This document shows positions 50,370 to 59,099 of a DNA stretch of 64,000 bases, one piece after another. The translations under genes were made by a program, and so were the position numbers. Every line of letters starts with the position of its first letter. Position 1 is the first letter of the stretch. The DNA comes from Granulicella aggregans (GTDB lineage: Bacteria > Acidobacteriota > Terriglobia > Terriglobales > Acidobacteriaceae), in NCBI RefSeq assembly GCF_014203275.1, contig NZ_JACHIP010000002.1, positions 682,001 through 746,000 of the forward strand. Reading direction: 5' to 3'. A model generated the notes under the pieces. That model was given only the letters and a program-made list of their open reading frames with translations. It had not been told where the DNA came from and did not search any database.

Positions 50370-51407
50370 TCAGGCGTTTGCTAGCAGGAAGCGAAGCAGC
50401 GTCTGTTCGGCCCAATAGCCATCGTCACCACGGACGGGATCGGCGTCGGCGAGGAAGGCGCAGTGGCCGCCGTGCATGGTCTCCAGCAGAGTGACGCAGG
50501 GGTTCGCCTCCAGCTTGGCGCGGCTCTCCTGCGTGAGCCGAACGAAGGGATCGTCGAGCGCATGCAGAACCAGCGCCGGGATCGCGATGCGATCGATTAC
50601 CCGAGCAGCGGCTGCGCGGAAGTAGTAATCGTCGGCACCTGTGAAGCCCGCATAGAAAGCGGTGACGCGCTCGTCAAAATCGCGCAAGGAACGCAGTCCC
50701 TCCGCCCGCACTGGATCATAGATCGCCGGAAACAGTTCAGCCTTGCGGCGGAATCGCGCTACGAGCGAGCGCAGAAACTTCATCTCGTAGACGCGATTCA
50801 ACGGTTCGTGCAAGGCATCCGCCGAAGAGCCAAGATCGATCGCAGGAGAAACCCCGATGACCGACTTCAGGGCGGGAGGAGCAAAGGCGCCAAGATCGCC
50901 GGCAAGCTTCAGGACGAGATTGCCGCCCATCGAGTAGCCGATCAGTGACATGCTTGTGAATCCCTCGCGCGCGTTGAAGAATCGCAGGACTGCGTCAACA
51001 TCGGACGAAAGTCCAGAGTGATAGAGCGTTGGCGAGAGGCGCTCCGTGCCGCCACAGGTCCGCATGTTCATGCGGATGATGTTGCAGCCCGCGCACCACA
51101 GCTTGTTCGCGTTGCCGATGACGTACTGCGAGTTCGATGACCCTTCAAGCCCATGCACGATGATCGCGGTCGGACGTTGTGCTCTTACCTCAACTGGCTG
51201 GAAGTGGTAGTGGCAGAGCACCTGGCTCGCGGGCTGGTCGCCCTGGGATTGAGCGACTTCGACCAGGCATGCCTCCGCCGGCGGCAGAGCGTCCACGCGT
51301 CGCAAAAAGTTGCCCACGATCGTCTGCAGATGGCCATTGCGAAGGAAACGCCGGGGACGGAATGTGGCCTCGAGCGCTGTGACCACGGGTGTCGACGACG
51401 CTATCAA
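50370..51407 (-). CDS. Alpha/beta hydrolase, YheT family
   Basis: A 345-residue hydrolase of the YheT/abhydrolase_1 type. It has FRPRRFLRNGHLQTI near the N-terminus, the oxyanion-region HGLEGSSNSQYV, the nucleophile elbow GYSMGG, an Asp in ALDDPFV, and a late His in HGGHCAF, forming the Ser-Asp-His triad. These proteins probably act as esterases or lipases; the substrate is unknown. The start is a TTG at 51407 whose last two bases overlap the TGA of the upstream DUF72 gene, indicating co-translation. A GTG at 51386 is an alternative start. Confidence 0.88.
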   Translation of the reverse strand: MIASSTPVVTALEATFRPRRFLRNGHLQTIVGNFLRRVDALPPAEACLVEVAQSQGDQPASQVLCHYHFQPVEVRAQRPTAIIVHGLEGSSNSQYVIGNANKLWCAGCNIIRMNMRTCGGTERLSPTLYHSGLSSDVDAVLRFFNAREGFTSMSLIGYSMGGNLVLKLAGDLGAFAPPALKSVIGVSPAIDLGSSADALHEPLNRVYEMKFLRSLVARFRRKAELFPAIYDPVRAEGLRSLRDFDERVTAFYAGFTGADDYYFRAAAARVIDRIAIPALVLHALDDPFVRLTQESRAKLEANPCVTLLETMHGGHCAFLADADPVRGDDGYWAEQTLLRFLLANA

Positions 51408-52201
51408 GACCCGGCACCCAGAGTCTTGATGAGAGCCGCCGCGTTGAGCGCCCCCGTCGGTTCATCCTCATGTTTGAAGTAGACGTAGACGTCGCGAGAG
51501 GCGGCTAGTCCAGCAAACTTCTCCGCGAATGTTGCAATCTCCGCGGCGCTGTAGCCGCCGTTCCGCCGCAGCCGAAAGCTGGTGTGCGTGGCGGAAGGAT
51601 GAATCTCCGGCGAGACTAAGTCGTCACTCTCCGCTATGCAGAGTGCAGCATTGTGGTCGTGTAGAACCGCCTCCACCTCAGGCGTGAACCAGCTTTCGTG
51701 GCGGAACTCGAAGGCAGTCGGGATGGCTGCGTCGGTGAGCGCGGTTACCGCCAGGAAGCCGCGAAGGCGTTCTGGATCAGCCTTGAAGTTCGGTGGAAGC
51801 TGGAAGAGCAGCAGTCCAAGTTTTCCGGCAGCCCCGACTGGTTCCAAAGCGGTGATGAACTGGCTGAGATCAGCCTCGCACTCGCGCAGGCGCTTGAAGT
51901 GCGTGATGCGCTGCGGAGCTTTGAAGCTGAAGCGAAATCCTTCCGGAGTCGCCGCCAGCCAGTCCGAAAGCATCTTCGCTGTAGGCAGGGCGCGGAAGGT
52001 GTAGTTCACCTCCACCGAGTTCACTTGACACGCGTAGTAGCTCAGGAACTTCTTCGCAGCCAGACCCTCCGGATAGAAGCCGGGCTTCCAGGTCGGGTAT
52101 GCCCATCCCGATGTTCCCACGAACAGCCCAGCAGGCGCGACGATCGTCACGACCGGCTTCTCATTGATCTTCGTTTCGGGAGTCTTGGAGGCGCGGGGCA
52201 A
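51404..52201 (-). CDS. DUF72 domain protein
   Basis: A 265-residue protein of the DUF72 (YecE-like) family with a TIM-barrel-type core. Characteristic segments are VGTSGWAYPTWKPGFYPEGL, FLSYYACQVNSVEVNYTFRALP, FRFSFKAPQRITH, and DVYVYFKHEDEP, a close match to the family pattern from memory. A role in metabolism is not established. It is the first gene of a pair with the overlapping hydrolase and lies 72 bases downstream of tRNA-His on the same strand. Confidence 0.92.
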   Translation of the reverse strand: MPRASKTPETKINEKPVVTIVAPAGLFVGTSGWAYPTWKPGFYPEGLAAKKFLSYYACQVNSVEVNYTFRALPTAKMLSDWLAATPEGFRFSFKAPQRITHFKRLRECEADLSQFITALEPVGAAGKLGLLLFQLPPNFKADPERLRGFLAVTALTDAAIPTAFEFRHESWFTPEVEAVLHDHNAALCIAESDDLVSPEIHPSATHTSFRLRRNGGYSAAEIATFAEKFAGLAASRDVYVYFKHEDEPTGALNAAALIKTLGAGS

Positions 52202-52273
52202 AGGAAGTCCGTTAGATACGCGGCTTCAACTTGGAGCCCCGCATCGCTGCTTCGTTAGCAGGGAGGGGAGTTT

Positions 52274-52349
52274 TGGGGCGGCTAGTGGGTTTCGAACCCA
52301 CGACATCCGCTGCCACAGAGCGGCGTTCTGCCACTGAACTATAGCCGCC
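52274..52349 (-). tRNA. tRNA-His(GTG)
   Basis: The reverse complement begins GGCGGCTATAG and ends CTAGCCGCC followed by encoded CCA. The anticodon loop CTGTGGC gives anticodon GTG. The extra 5' G at position -1 opposite discriminator C73 is encoded, as is usual for bacterial tRNA-His. T-loop GGTTCGAAACC is normal. Confidence 0.96.
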
Positions 52350-52662
52350 GTATTACCTCCAATTGTAGCATCGGCACCCTCTGCAGAGAAGCAGTAGATC
52401 GCCAAGAAGACATCCAGGCGTAGCCGGACACCGAATCATGGCATCAGTCCGTGTACAACTCCCGCAGCAGAACTCGCGCCGCAACCTTGGAGAAGCTGTA
52501 ACATCTAAAGTAGCGATGCAAGGTGCGACGGCAAATTCGGTGTCTTCTCCCCGCGTGACAATCCGCCACGACTTCCTCTAGCTGCGCCTAACCGCAGCGT
52601 CGTCGTGTGTCTTGCTATTCCCCTGTACTTACCCCCAAACACCCTAGCTTTAGGAGCACCCC
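52350..52662. other. Intergenic region upstream of prfA
   Basis: About 313 bases between tRNA-His and prfA. No gene is evident. A perfect 10-base inverted repeat, GACACCGAAT (52427-52436) and ATTCGGTGTC (52535-52544), flanks a 98-base loop and could fold in a leader transcript or be a structured element. TTAGGAG upstream of the ATG is the prfA ribosome site. Confidence 0.45.
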
Positions 52663-53739
52663 ATGTTTGACCGTCTCGACCAGATGGAAGCCCGCTACGA
52701 AGATCTCGGCAAGCAGCTCTCCGACCCCAATATCGTTAGCGACCAGGAGAACTATCGCAAGGTCTCCAAGCAGCACCGCGACATGGAGCCGATGGTAGAA
52801 AAGTTCCGCGAGTACCGCGCAGTGAAGAATGCAATCGCCGACGCGAAGGCGATGCTGGCCGAGAGCGATCCTGAGATCCGCGCGATGGCCCAAGAGGAAC
52901 TTGCTGCGCTTGAACCCCGTGTCGAGCCGATTGAAGAAGCTCTCAAGATTCTCCTGCTTCCCAAGGATCCCAACGACGAGAAGAACGTCATCCTGGAACT
53001 GCGCGCGGGAACCGGCGGCGACGAAGCCGCTCTGTTTGTGGCCGAGGTCTTTCGCATGTATCTCCGCTTCGCAGAGCAGCACCGCTGGAAGGTCGAGATC
53101 CTGTCACAGACTGAGACCGGTATCGGGCATGGCCTGAAGGACGTGACGGCGATCATCGAAGGCGAGCACGTGTACTCGCAGATGAAGTACGAGTCCGGCG
53201 TTCACCGCGTCCAGCGCGTTCCGGCGACTGAGACTCAAGGCCGCGTACATACCTCGGCGATCACGGTTGCAGTGCTGCCGGAGGCCGAAGAGGTCGATAT
53301 CAAGATTGAGGCGAAGGATCTTCGCATCGACACGTTCTGCTCCTCAGGACCCGGTGGGCAGTCGGTGAATACGACGTATTCCGCCGTGCGCATCACCCAC
53401 CTGCCGACGAATACCGTCGTAAGCTGCCAGGACGAGAAGTCGCAGATCAAGAATCGCGAAAAAGGAATGCGCGTTCTTCGGGCTCGCTTGTATGAGGTCG
53501 AGGCAGAACGCATCCACCAGATTCAGGCGAAGGATCGCAAGCAGCAGATTGGATCTGGCGACCGCTCCGAGAAGATCCGCACCTATAACTTCCCCCAGAA
53601 CCGGCTGACCGATCACCGCATCGGACTGACGAACCATCAGCTTGCGATGGTCATGGAAGGCCAGTTGCAGCCGACGATTGACGCGCTAATCGCGCACTAC
53701 ACCGCAGAGAAGCTGAAGGCCGAGGCGGTCGCGGCCTAA
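52663..53739 (+). CDS. prfA: Peptide chain release factor 1
   Basis: A 358-residue class I release factor that recognises UAA and UAG. The catalytic GGQ is in [12 protein letters not shown]. The codon-recognition region includes [21 protein letters not shown], with the PxT-type motif. The C-terminal TDHRIGLT is also typical. Length matches RF1 (360). The start has TTAGGAG upstream. Downstream, on the same strand, lie a secreted hypothetical gene, a VOC protein and prmC, whose product methylates this factor's Gln in GGQ. The two inserted genes interrupt the usual prfA-prmC pair. Confidence 0.98.
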   Translation: MFDRLDQMEARYEDLGKQLSDPNIVSDQENYRKVSKQHRDMEPMVEKFREYRAVKNAIADAKAMLAESDPEIRAMAQEELAALEPRVEPIEEALKILLLPKDPNDEKNVILELRAGTGGDEAALFVAEVFRMYLRFAEQHRWKVEILSQTETGIGHGLKDVTAIIEGEHVYSQMKYESGVHRVQRVPATETQGRVHTSAITVAVLPEAEEVDIKIEAKDLRIDTFCSSGPGGQSVNTTYSAVRITHLPTNTVVSCQDEKSQIKNREKGMRVLRARLYEVEAERIHQIQAKDRKQQIGSGDRSEKIRTYNFPQNRLTDHRIGLTNHQLAMVMEGQLQPTIDALIAHYTAEKLKAEAVAA

Positions 53740-53805
53740 ATCTCTTGAAGGGTGGCCGGGGCGGGAGTAAAGTGTGGGTGAAAGCTACCTTCCGCTTGAG
53801 GTGCC

Positions 53806-54375
53806 ATGATGAGATCCATTTCTTCGGTGGTGAAGTTAGTTCCGACAGGCCTTGGCATCGCCGCTATGCTTGCCGCTTCCTATGGTATGGCCCAGGCTCC
53901 CGGACAGGCACCTGGACTCGACGGTCCACAGGTGTTCCTGCAGAGGCCGCAGCTTGGCTTGGCGGTAACGGGATGTCCGGTCTTCCTGTCGGCAAACCAG
54001 CGATCATTACCCCAGCAGGTTGAAACCGGAGGCCTCATCCCGCCAAGACCGACCCAGGGGCTGAGGATCACATTGTCCGGGCGGCGAGCGCTCCGGATCA
54101 CGAGCGTCGAGGTCGTGGCGCACGCTTTTTCGCCGAGGAATCGAGCCGTTCTCACTTCAAACGTAGACGACGCGGACGTGACACGGTCGTTTCACCTGGA
54201 AGCGAAGGAAGGTAGCGGCTTCAGCAGCGATCTCTGGATGGACGGTGTGACTTCGATCCGCTGGATCGAGGTGGAGTCGATCACCTACTCTAACGGAACC
54301 AACTGGCACGAATCGGAGACGCAAAAGTGCAGCGTCCGGCCAGACCCATTCGTCCTGATCTCATCCGCTCGCTGA
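53806..54375 (+). CDS. Secreted hypothetical protein
   Basis: A 189-residue protein starting ATGATG after TTGAGGTG. A hydrophobic N-terminus (MMRSISSVVKLVPTGLGIAAMLAASYGMAQ) is a probable signal peptide cleaved after MAQ. The rest (PQVFLQRPQLGLAVTGCPV...RALRITSVEVVAHAFSPRN...HESETQKCSV) has beta-strand-like alternation but no family I recognise. Two or three Cys residues could form a disulfide. It lies between prfA and VOC genes in the same operon direction. Function unknown. Confidence 0.6.
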   Translation: MMRSISSVVKLVPTGLGIAAMLAASYGMAQAPGQAPGLDGPQVFLQRPQLGLAVTGCPVFLSANQRSLPQQVETGGLIPPRPTQGLRITLSGRRALRITSVEVVAHAFSPRNRAVLTSNVDDADVTRSFHLEAKEGSGFSSDLWMDGVTSIRWIEVESITYSNGTNWHESETQKCSVRPDPFVLISSAR

Positions 54376-54385
54376 AAGGTTACGT

Positions 54386-54772
54386 ATGTCCGGAGTTGCT
54401 CCCGGCAGGATCATGCAGATCGCGGTCACAGTGAGTGACCTGGATCGGTCGGTCGCCTTCTACCGCGACCAGCTCGGGATGGCGTTTCTTTTCAACGCAG
54501 GAACGATGGCGTTCCTGCAATGCCGCGAAGTCCGCTTGCTGCTGGGAACGCCGGAGCCGGGCAAGCCGATTTCGAACGGCGGAACAATTCTGTATCTGAA
54601 GTCCGACGACCTCAAGGGAGACTATGCGCGTCTCACAGACGCGGGATCGCCGAGCGTACAGGCTCCCCAGATGATCGCGAAGATGCCGGACCACGATCTC
54701 TGGCTGGCGATCGTGAGCGATCCCGATGGAAACCCGGTCGGGCTGATGAGCGAGATCGCTCGGACAGCCTGA
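54386..54772 (+). CDS. VOC family protein (glyoxalase/dioxygenase-like)
   Basis: A 128-residue VOC protein with AAAGG ribosome site before the ATG. The beta-alpha-beta-beta-beta pattern starts IMQIAVTVSDLDRSVAFYRDQLGM, and the C-terminal half contains LAIVSDPDGNPVGLM. The usual first metal ligand His is replaced by Gln (IMQIAV), so the metal site may be altered. Substrate unknown. It is 20 bases upstream of prmC. Confidence 0.85.
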   Translation: MSGVAPGRIMQIAVTVSDLDRSVAFYRDQLGMAFLFNAGTMAFLQCREVRLLLGTPEPGKPISNGGTILYLKSDDLKGDYARLTDAGSPSVQAPQMIAKMPDHDLWLAIVSDPDGNPVGLMSEIARTA

Positions 54773-54792
54773 AGCGTGAGAGACAATAAGGT

Positions 54793-55656
54793 GTGACTCT
54801 TCGCGAAGCGATTGCTGAAGGTGCAGGCCGGTTGTCTTCCGAAGAAGACCTTCGCGAAAATGCGCAGCGCGACGCGGAGTTGCTGCTGCTCCATGTGCTC
54901 AGGGCAACGCGGACGCTGCTGTTCACCGATAGTGACCGGACGGTGAGCGACCGCGAATTCTCAGAGTACAACTCTCTGTTGGAACGGCGGCTTCTCGGCG
55001 AACCGATCCAGTACATCCTCGGGGAACAGGAGTTTTACGGGTTGCCGCTGAAGGTGACATCGGCGGTGCTGATTCCTCGACCGGAGACAGAGTTGCTCGT
55101 TGAAGCGGTGCTCGCCCGGCTGCCAAAGGATAAGCCTCTTCGGATCATCGATGTCGGTACAGGATCGGGAGCCATCGCCCTTGCGGTGGCGAAGCATCTT
55201 CCGCTGGCACAGGTGATTGCAGTCGACCTCTCGGAGGCTGCACTGGCTGTGGCTCGGGAGAACGCAGTGAGGCTTGGGTTGCAGGAGCAGGTGCGCTTCA
55301 TGCGGTCAGATCTTTTGGCCGAGGTAGACGGCGAAACGCGGTTCGACGCGGTGCTCTCGAACCCGCCGTATATTCCAGAGACGGACCGGACTTCCCTGCA
55401 CCGGCAGGTCCGTGAGTTTGAGCCGGGGATGGCTCTTTTTGCCGGAGCCGAAGGTCTGGATGTCTACCGTAGGCTGATCCCGGAGGCCGCAAAAGCGCTT
55501 AAGCCCGGAGGCCTGCTCGCAGTGGAGATTGGCTACGGACAGCGGCCCGAGATTGAGGCACTTTTGCACGTCTGGAGCGAGGTGGAGGACCTAGACGATC
55601 TACAGGGGGTATCGCGCGTGATGCTAGCGCGGACGCGAGAGAGCAATTTCGATTAG
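54793..55656 (+). CDS. prmC: Release factor glutamine methyltransferase PrmC
   Basis: A 287-residue class I SAM-dependent methyltransferase that modifies the GGQ glutamine of release factors. It has an N-terminal helical part (LREAIAEGAGRLSSEED), the SAM loop DVGTGSGAIALAVAKHLP, VIAVDLSEAALAVARENA, and the catalytic NPPY in LSNPPYIPE. The start is GTG at 54793, with AAGG nearby. Its stop overlaps the stop of the convergent FecR gene by 4 bases. It forms an operon-like run with prfA. Confidence 0.95.
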   Translation: MTLREAIAEGAGRLSSEEDLRENAQRDAELLLLHVLRATRTLLFTDSDRTVSDREFSEYNSLLERRLLGEPIQYILGEQEFYGLPLKVTSAVLIPRPETELLVEAVLARLPKDKPLRIIDVGTGSGAIALAVAKHLPLAQVIAVDLSEAALAVARENAVRLGLQEQVRFMRSDLLAEVDGETRFDAVLSNPPYIPETDRTSLHRQVREFEPGMALFAGAEGLDVYRRLIPEAAKALKPGGLLAVEIGYGQRPEIEALLHVWSEVEDLDDLQGVSRVMLARTRESNFD

Positions 55657-57206
55657 TGAGGCCCGCCCTTACCGGCAGAGGCGCCCGCCGATCCCGATGC
55701 CGATGACGCTGCAGGCGCTGCCGAAGAGAAGGAAGCTGAGCTATGGACCGCTCCCATGGAGGTACTGCCAGCAGAGGCTCGGCCCAGGCTCGTGACTCCT
55801 GAGCCGCCGGAAGTGCGCCCAAGGCTGGCAGATGAGCCTTGCCGGATACCTGCGTTGTTCATCGAAGTGGGGGCGGTAGTGGTAGCGGTTGCGGCATAGC
55901 TGCGTTCGACCTGGGTCTCTGAGAGAGAACGTGTCACCGATCCGCGTTCGACGGCATGCTGGGAGATCTTATTCAGATTATTGAAGACTCCCCGCGGCAC
56001 TCCAAGACCTGCGGACTCGCCGCGGAAGACGAAGGAGCCGTCGGAACCGGGCTTCGAAACCTGCAGCTTCGAGAGATTGACGCCAATGATCGTCGGCTGT
56101 CCGCCCACCGGCCTGGCCGGCGGACGCGGCCGTAACCCTCCGGGAGCCTTGATCTTCGAGGGTGCGGGTTGATTCTGCAGGCCGTTCCAGCCGCCTTGGG
56201 GCTGCCATCCCCATCCTCCGCCGCCCGCGCAGTAGTTCCAGCTTCCTGAGTGATACGGCGTCCAGCCCCAGGGATAAGGCGACACCCACGAATATCCGCT
56301 GGCGGGATAATAGCTCCAGATGCCGCTCGCGTAGGGATCAAACGATGCAGTGGCGAGGTAAGGACGCCACATCGTGCCGCAGCCTCCAACGTCCGAAAAC
56401 GAGCCGTAGTAGGCGAGATCGTTTACGCCGTAACTGTACGGCGAGTTGGCATAGCCGGCGGTGACGGCCAGGGCCTTGTGATAATCTACAGCGTTTTTAT
56501 CCCAGGCGTCGAAGGGCGAGGGTTCCTCCATGCGGGCCAACGTGGGGACCGTCCCAGCGGTCAGATCAAACGAAGCAGCCTTATGCTTGGTTACGATCAG
56601 CGAGCCGGAGTCGCTTGCTGCGGTAACACTGCCCTGAAAGACGGTCAGCTTGGCAGTGTTGTCGGTGAGATCAATCCGAAAGTGGCTGGAGGGTGAAAGC
56701 GTCAGAGTTTCGCCACCGACACGGACGGTGAAGTCCGCAGGGGTCTTGCTGCTGGCCAGACTGACATACATACTGCCGCGCACCAGACGAACGGTCGTCG
56801 TGGTCGCTCCGGAATCGCTGCGACCGAGCTGGGGGAAGTCTATCTGGGAGTCCGGAACGATCCGAAGCGAGCTGTTGTCTTCGAACTCCACCTCGGCGGC
56901 GCCCAGTTGCGTGCGGAGCTGCTCCCCCGCGACGATGGGGAGGTTGGTGAAGGCCGCTTCGAACTTCTGGCCGGTCTTGCGATCGAGTTGAACCTCGCCA
57001 CGAACCTGGCTGAGTCGGACGATGCGAATCTGCGAAACGGAGCGCGTGGTGGCCTGGTCTTCGTTGCGGTCGGGCACGTCGGTTGAAATAACCGTTGCGG
57101 TACGAGCAGCTGGCTGGACCACGGGCGCGGCAGACTGCGCGGCGCAGTCGGAGACGAAGAGTCCAATGGCTAACGATGCGGGAAGATAACGGGAGGCGAT
57201 TCTCAT
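55653..57206 (-). CDS. FecR-domain protein with Trp-rich DUF6600-like region
   Basis: A 517-residue exported protein (signal peptide about 1-22, cleaved after DCAAQ). Residues about 60-220 form a FecR-like domain (RGEVQLDRKTGQKFEAAF...VVAGEQLRT-type, LRIVPDSQIDFP, FRIDLTDNTAKLTVFQGSV). Then a Trp/Tyr/Pro/Gly-rich stretch follows (WRPYLATASFDPYASGIWSYYP...PWGWTPYHSGSWNYC), resembling DUF6600 regions, and a long Ser/Ala/Gly-rich tail. FecR-like proteins usually relay signals or scaffold the periplasm, but no sigma factor gene is near. The C-terminal stop overlaps prmC by 4 bases. Confidence 0.82.
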   Translation of the reverse strand: MRIASRYLPASLAIGLFVSDCAAQSAAPVVQPAARTATVISTDVPDRNEDQATTRSVSQIRIVRLSQVRGEVQLDRKTGQKFEAAFTNLPIVAGEQLRTQLGAAEVEFEDNSSLRIVPDSQIDFPQLGRSDSGATTTTVRLVRGSMYVSLASSKTPADFTVRVGGETLTLSPSSHFRIDLTDNTAKLTVFQGSVTAASDSGSLIVTKHKAASFDLTAGTVPTLARMEEPSPFDAWDKNAVDYHKALAVTAGYANSPYSYGVNDLAYYGSFSDVGGCGTMWRPYLATASFDPYASGIWSYYPASGYSWVSPYPWGWTPYHSGSWNYCAGGGGWGWQPQGGWNGLQNQPAPSKIKAPGGLRPRPPARPVGGQPTIIGVNLSKLQVSKPGSDGSFVFRGESAGLGVPRGVFNNLNKISQHAVERGSVTRSLSETQVERSYAATATTTAPTSMNNAGIRQGSSASLGRTSGGSGVTSLGRASAGSTSMGAVHSSASFSSAAPAASSASGSAGASAGKGGPH

Positions 57207-57317
57207 GGGGTTGCTCTCCTCGGCGAAGCGACGATTCGCCGCGAGCCGTATCGTTCTTATCGGCTCGCGGTAAGTATATGCCTGAAACGCAAGGACTGAT
57301 CTCTTTTTGTACGGAAC

Positions 57318-58106
57318 TTAGCGGACCGCTCGTACCATCTCGACCAGTATGGTTCGCGTTTCGGCGGCGGTGGCGACCTCGCGGGTGAAGTTGATTCGCG
57401 CGCCTTTCATCCCCTCGGCGGTCTTCAGGCGCAGCCAGAAGCCGAGCCGGTCGACCGAGGTCATGGTCCCTTCAGTCGCTTCTAGGCTCGAATGGACGCG
57501 CGCGAGCAGGATCATCGAGTCGACATGGTCGGCGTTCATGTGGGCAATAATCCCGGGCGCGGCATCCGCTAGCGGGTCGGGCGCAGCCGTGGCGTACTCT
57601 TCAGCGGCGACCCAGCCCATGACGCCAAATCCGCCGACGTAGTAAAGGTCTACAACTTCGAGCCGGAAGAAGTGAAAGTCGGCAAAATCGACCCAGTAGC
57701 TGCTGTTGGGATGACGGGCAAGATAGAGCTCGCGAACCGCGGGAAGCTCTTCGACAGCAACTGGCTCCGCGTTGCCAACCAGCGTGGCGCGGGCTGCGCC
57801 GAGGGGATCGCCATCGGCCGCAGCCTGCAGGATGAAGAGGCTGCAGCGAGGGTCCGAACGCAGGTTCTGCGTGTGCATCGCCATGTTGCTGATCAGGAAG
57901 ATAGGCCGACCGGCGTCGTCGGACGCAAACGGCATCAGTGAACCAAAGGGAAAGCCCTCATGCTTGCGCGACTGCGTCGAGAGCGTCGCGACCGACGCAA
58001 GAGAGAGTAGCGTGCGCACGCGCTCGGCGTGCGAAGGTTCCGGCGGCGTGGGAATGCTGGGGCCTGTGGAGGCGTGCTGGCGGGATGGAACGGCTACGGT
58101 CGACAT
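57318..58106 (-). CDS. HugZ-like pyridoxamine-phosphate-oxidase-fold protein with DUF2470 domain
   Basis: The ATG at 58106 with GAGG upstream is preferred; an ATG at 58115 is alternative. The 262-residue protein has a PNPOx-like flavin or haem-binding split barrel (about 30-170: LSTQSRKHEGFPFGSLMPFA, SDPRCSLFILQ, AARATLVGNAEPV). A C-terminal DUF2470 domain (about 180-262) follows with IIAHMNADHVDSM. This arrangement is found in HugZ/HutZ-type haem-degrading or haem-utilisation proteins and in general pyridoxamine oxidase relatives. The catalytic role is not proven here. It is divergent from the DUF3365 sensor, with 110 bases between, suggesting shared haem-related control. Confidence 0.85.
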   Translation of the reverse strand: MSTVAVPSRQHASTGPSIPTPPEPSHAERVRTLLSLASVATLSTQSRKHEGFPFGSLMPFASDDAGRPIFLISNMAMHTQNLRSDPRCSLFILQAAADGDPLGAARATLVGNAEPVAVEELPAVRELYLARHPNSSYWVDFADFHFFRLEVVDLYYVGGFGVMGWVAAEEYATAAPDPLADAAPGIIAHMNADHVDSMILLARVHSSLEATEGTMTSVDRLGFWLRLKTAEGMKGARINFTREVATAAETRTILVEMVRAVR

Positions 58107-58216
58107 GGGAAGCATCCTCTACGCTGATACTATCGCTCCAGTATCGTGAACCCGAATTGCGGACGTATCGCGTCGCGCGGGCGCTGCGTTTACTGACGAC
58201 ACAAGGGGAGCGGACG

Positions 58217-59092
58217 TTGAAGCTACTGGTGAAGTTCAATCTGCTGCTGGTGGGCGTCTTCGCCCTTGGCTTGATCTCGACCTGGTTCGAGGCGCGGGAC
58301 TTCCTGCAAGGCCAGGCCCAGGAAGAGGTTCTGCGCGAGGCCGGACTGCTGGCTGCCAGCGCCTCCGCGACCCGGGTCTACACGGAGGAGGCGATCACTC
58401 CGTACCTGGCGAAGGCAGGCGAGCATGACGGCGTCTTCCTTCCGCAGACCATCCCCTTCTACGCCGCGACCACGACCTTCCAGAAGATCCAGCACGACTA
58501 CCCTGACTACACCTATAAGGAAGCGGCACTGAACCCAACCAACCTCCGCGACCGGGCGACGGACTGGGAGGCCGACCTGATCCAGCACTTCCGCGACTCT
58601 CCCGGCGACAACGAACTGACTCGCACGCGAGAGACCGCGAACGGGCCAAGCCTGTACCTCGCCCACCCCATCCGCGTGACCGAGGGATGCCTGAGCTGCC
58701 ACAGCCAGCCGTCAGTCGCGCCAAAGACCCTGGTGGCAAAGTATGGTGACCGGAACGGCTTCGGATGGAACATGGGTGAGGTGGTCGGGGCGCAGATCGT
58801 CTCAGTTCCCACCTCGCTACCGCTGAAGATCGCGCACCAGGGGTTAATCCGATTGACGATCGACCTGTTTGTCATCTTCGCTTTCGTCATCGTGCTGATC
58901 GACATTGGTCTGTACGTGATCGTCATTCGACCGCTGCGCACAATCTCGGAGTCGGCCAATCGAATCAGCCGGGGCGAGATGGATCTCGAACACCTGACAG
59001 CACGCGGGAACGACGAGGTCACCGAGGTGACGCGGTCCTTCAACCGGATGCATACGAGCTTGCAGAAGGCGATGAATCTGCTCGAGGAGTAA
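58217..59092 (+). CDS. c-haem DUF3365 (Tll0287-like) sensor with HAMP domain, no output domain
   Basis: The TTG at 58217 is preferred because GGGGAG lies 9 bases upstream; the frame is open far upstream without homology. The 291-residue protein has a membrane helix (about 7-24), a DUF3365 sensor (about 35-200) with CLSCH at 158-162 (c-type haem site) and FGWNMGEVVGAQIVSVP. A second helix (about 214-238) and a HAMP domain (VIRPLRTISESANRISRGEMD...DEVTEVTRSFNRM) complete it. It ends soon after the HAMP, with no kinase or methyl-accepting domain. It may signal by partner. HugZ is divergent, and the Ser/Thr kinase gene converges, 7 bases apart. Confidence 0.82.
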   Translation: MKLLVKFNLLLVGVFALGLISTWFEARDFLQGQAQEEVLREAGLLAASASATRVYTEEAITPYLAKAGEHDGVFLPQTIPFYAATTTFQKIQHDYPDYTYKEAALNPTNLRDRATDWEADLIQHFRDSPGDNELTRTRETANGPSLYLAHPIRVTEGCLSCHSQPSVAPKTLVAKYGDRNGFGWNMGEVVGAQIVSVPTSLPLKIAHQGLIRLTIDLFVIFAFVIVLIDIGLYVIVIRPLRTISESANRISRGEMDLEHLTARGNDEVTEVTRSFNRMHTSLQKAMNLLEE

Positions 59093-59099
59093 CAGTGCG

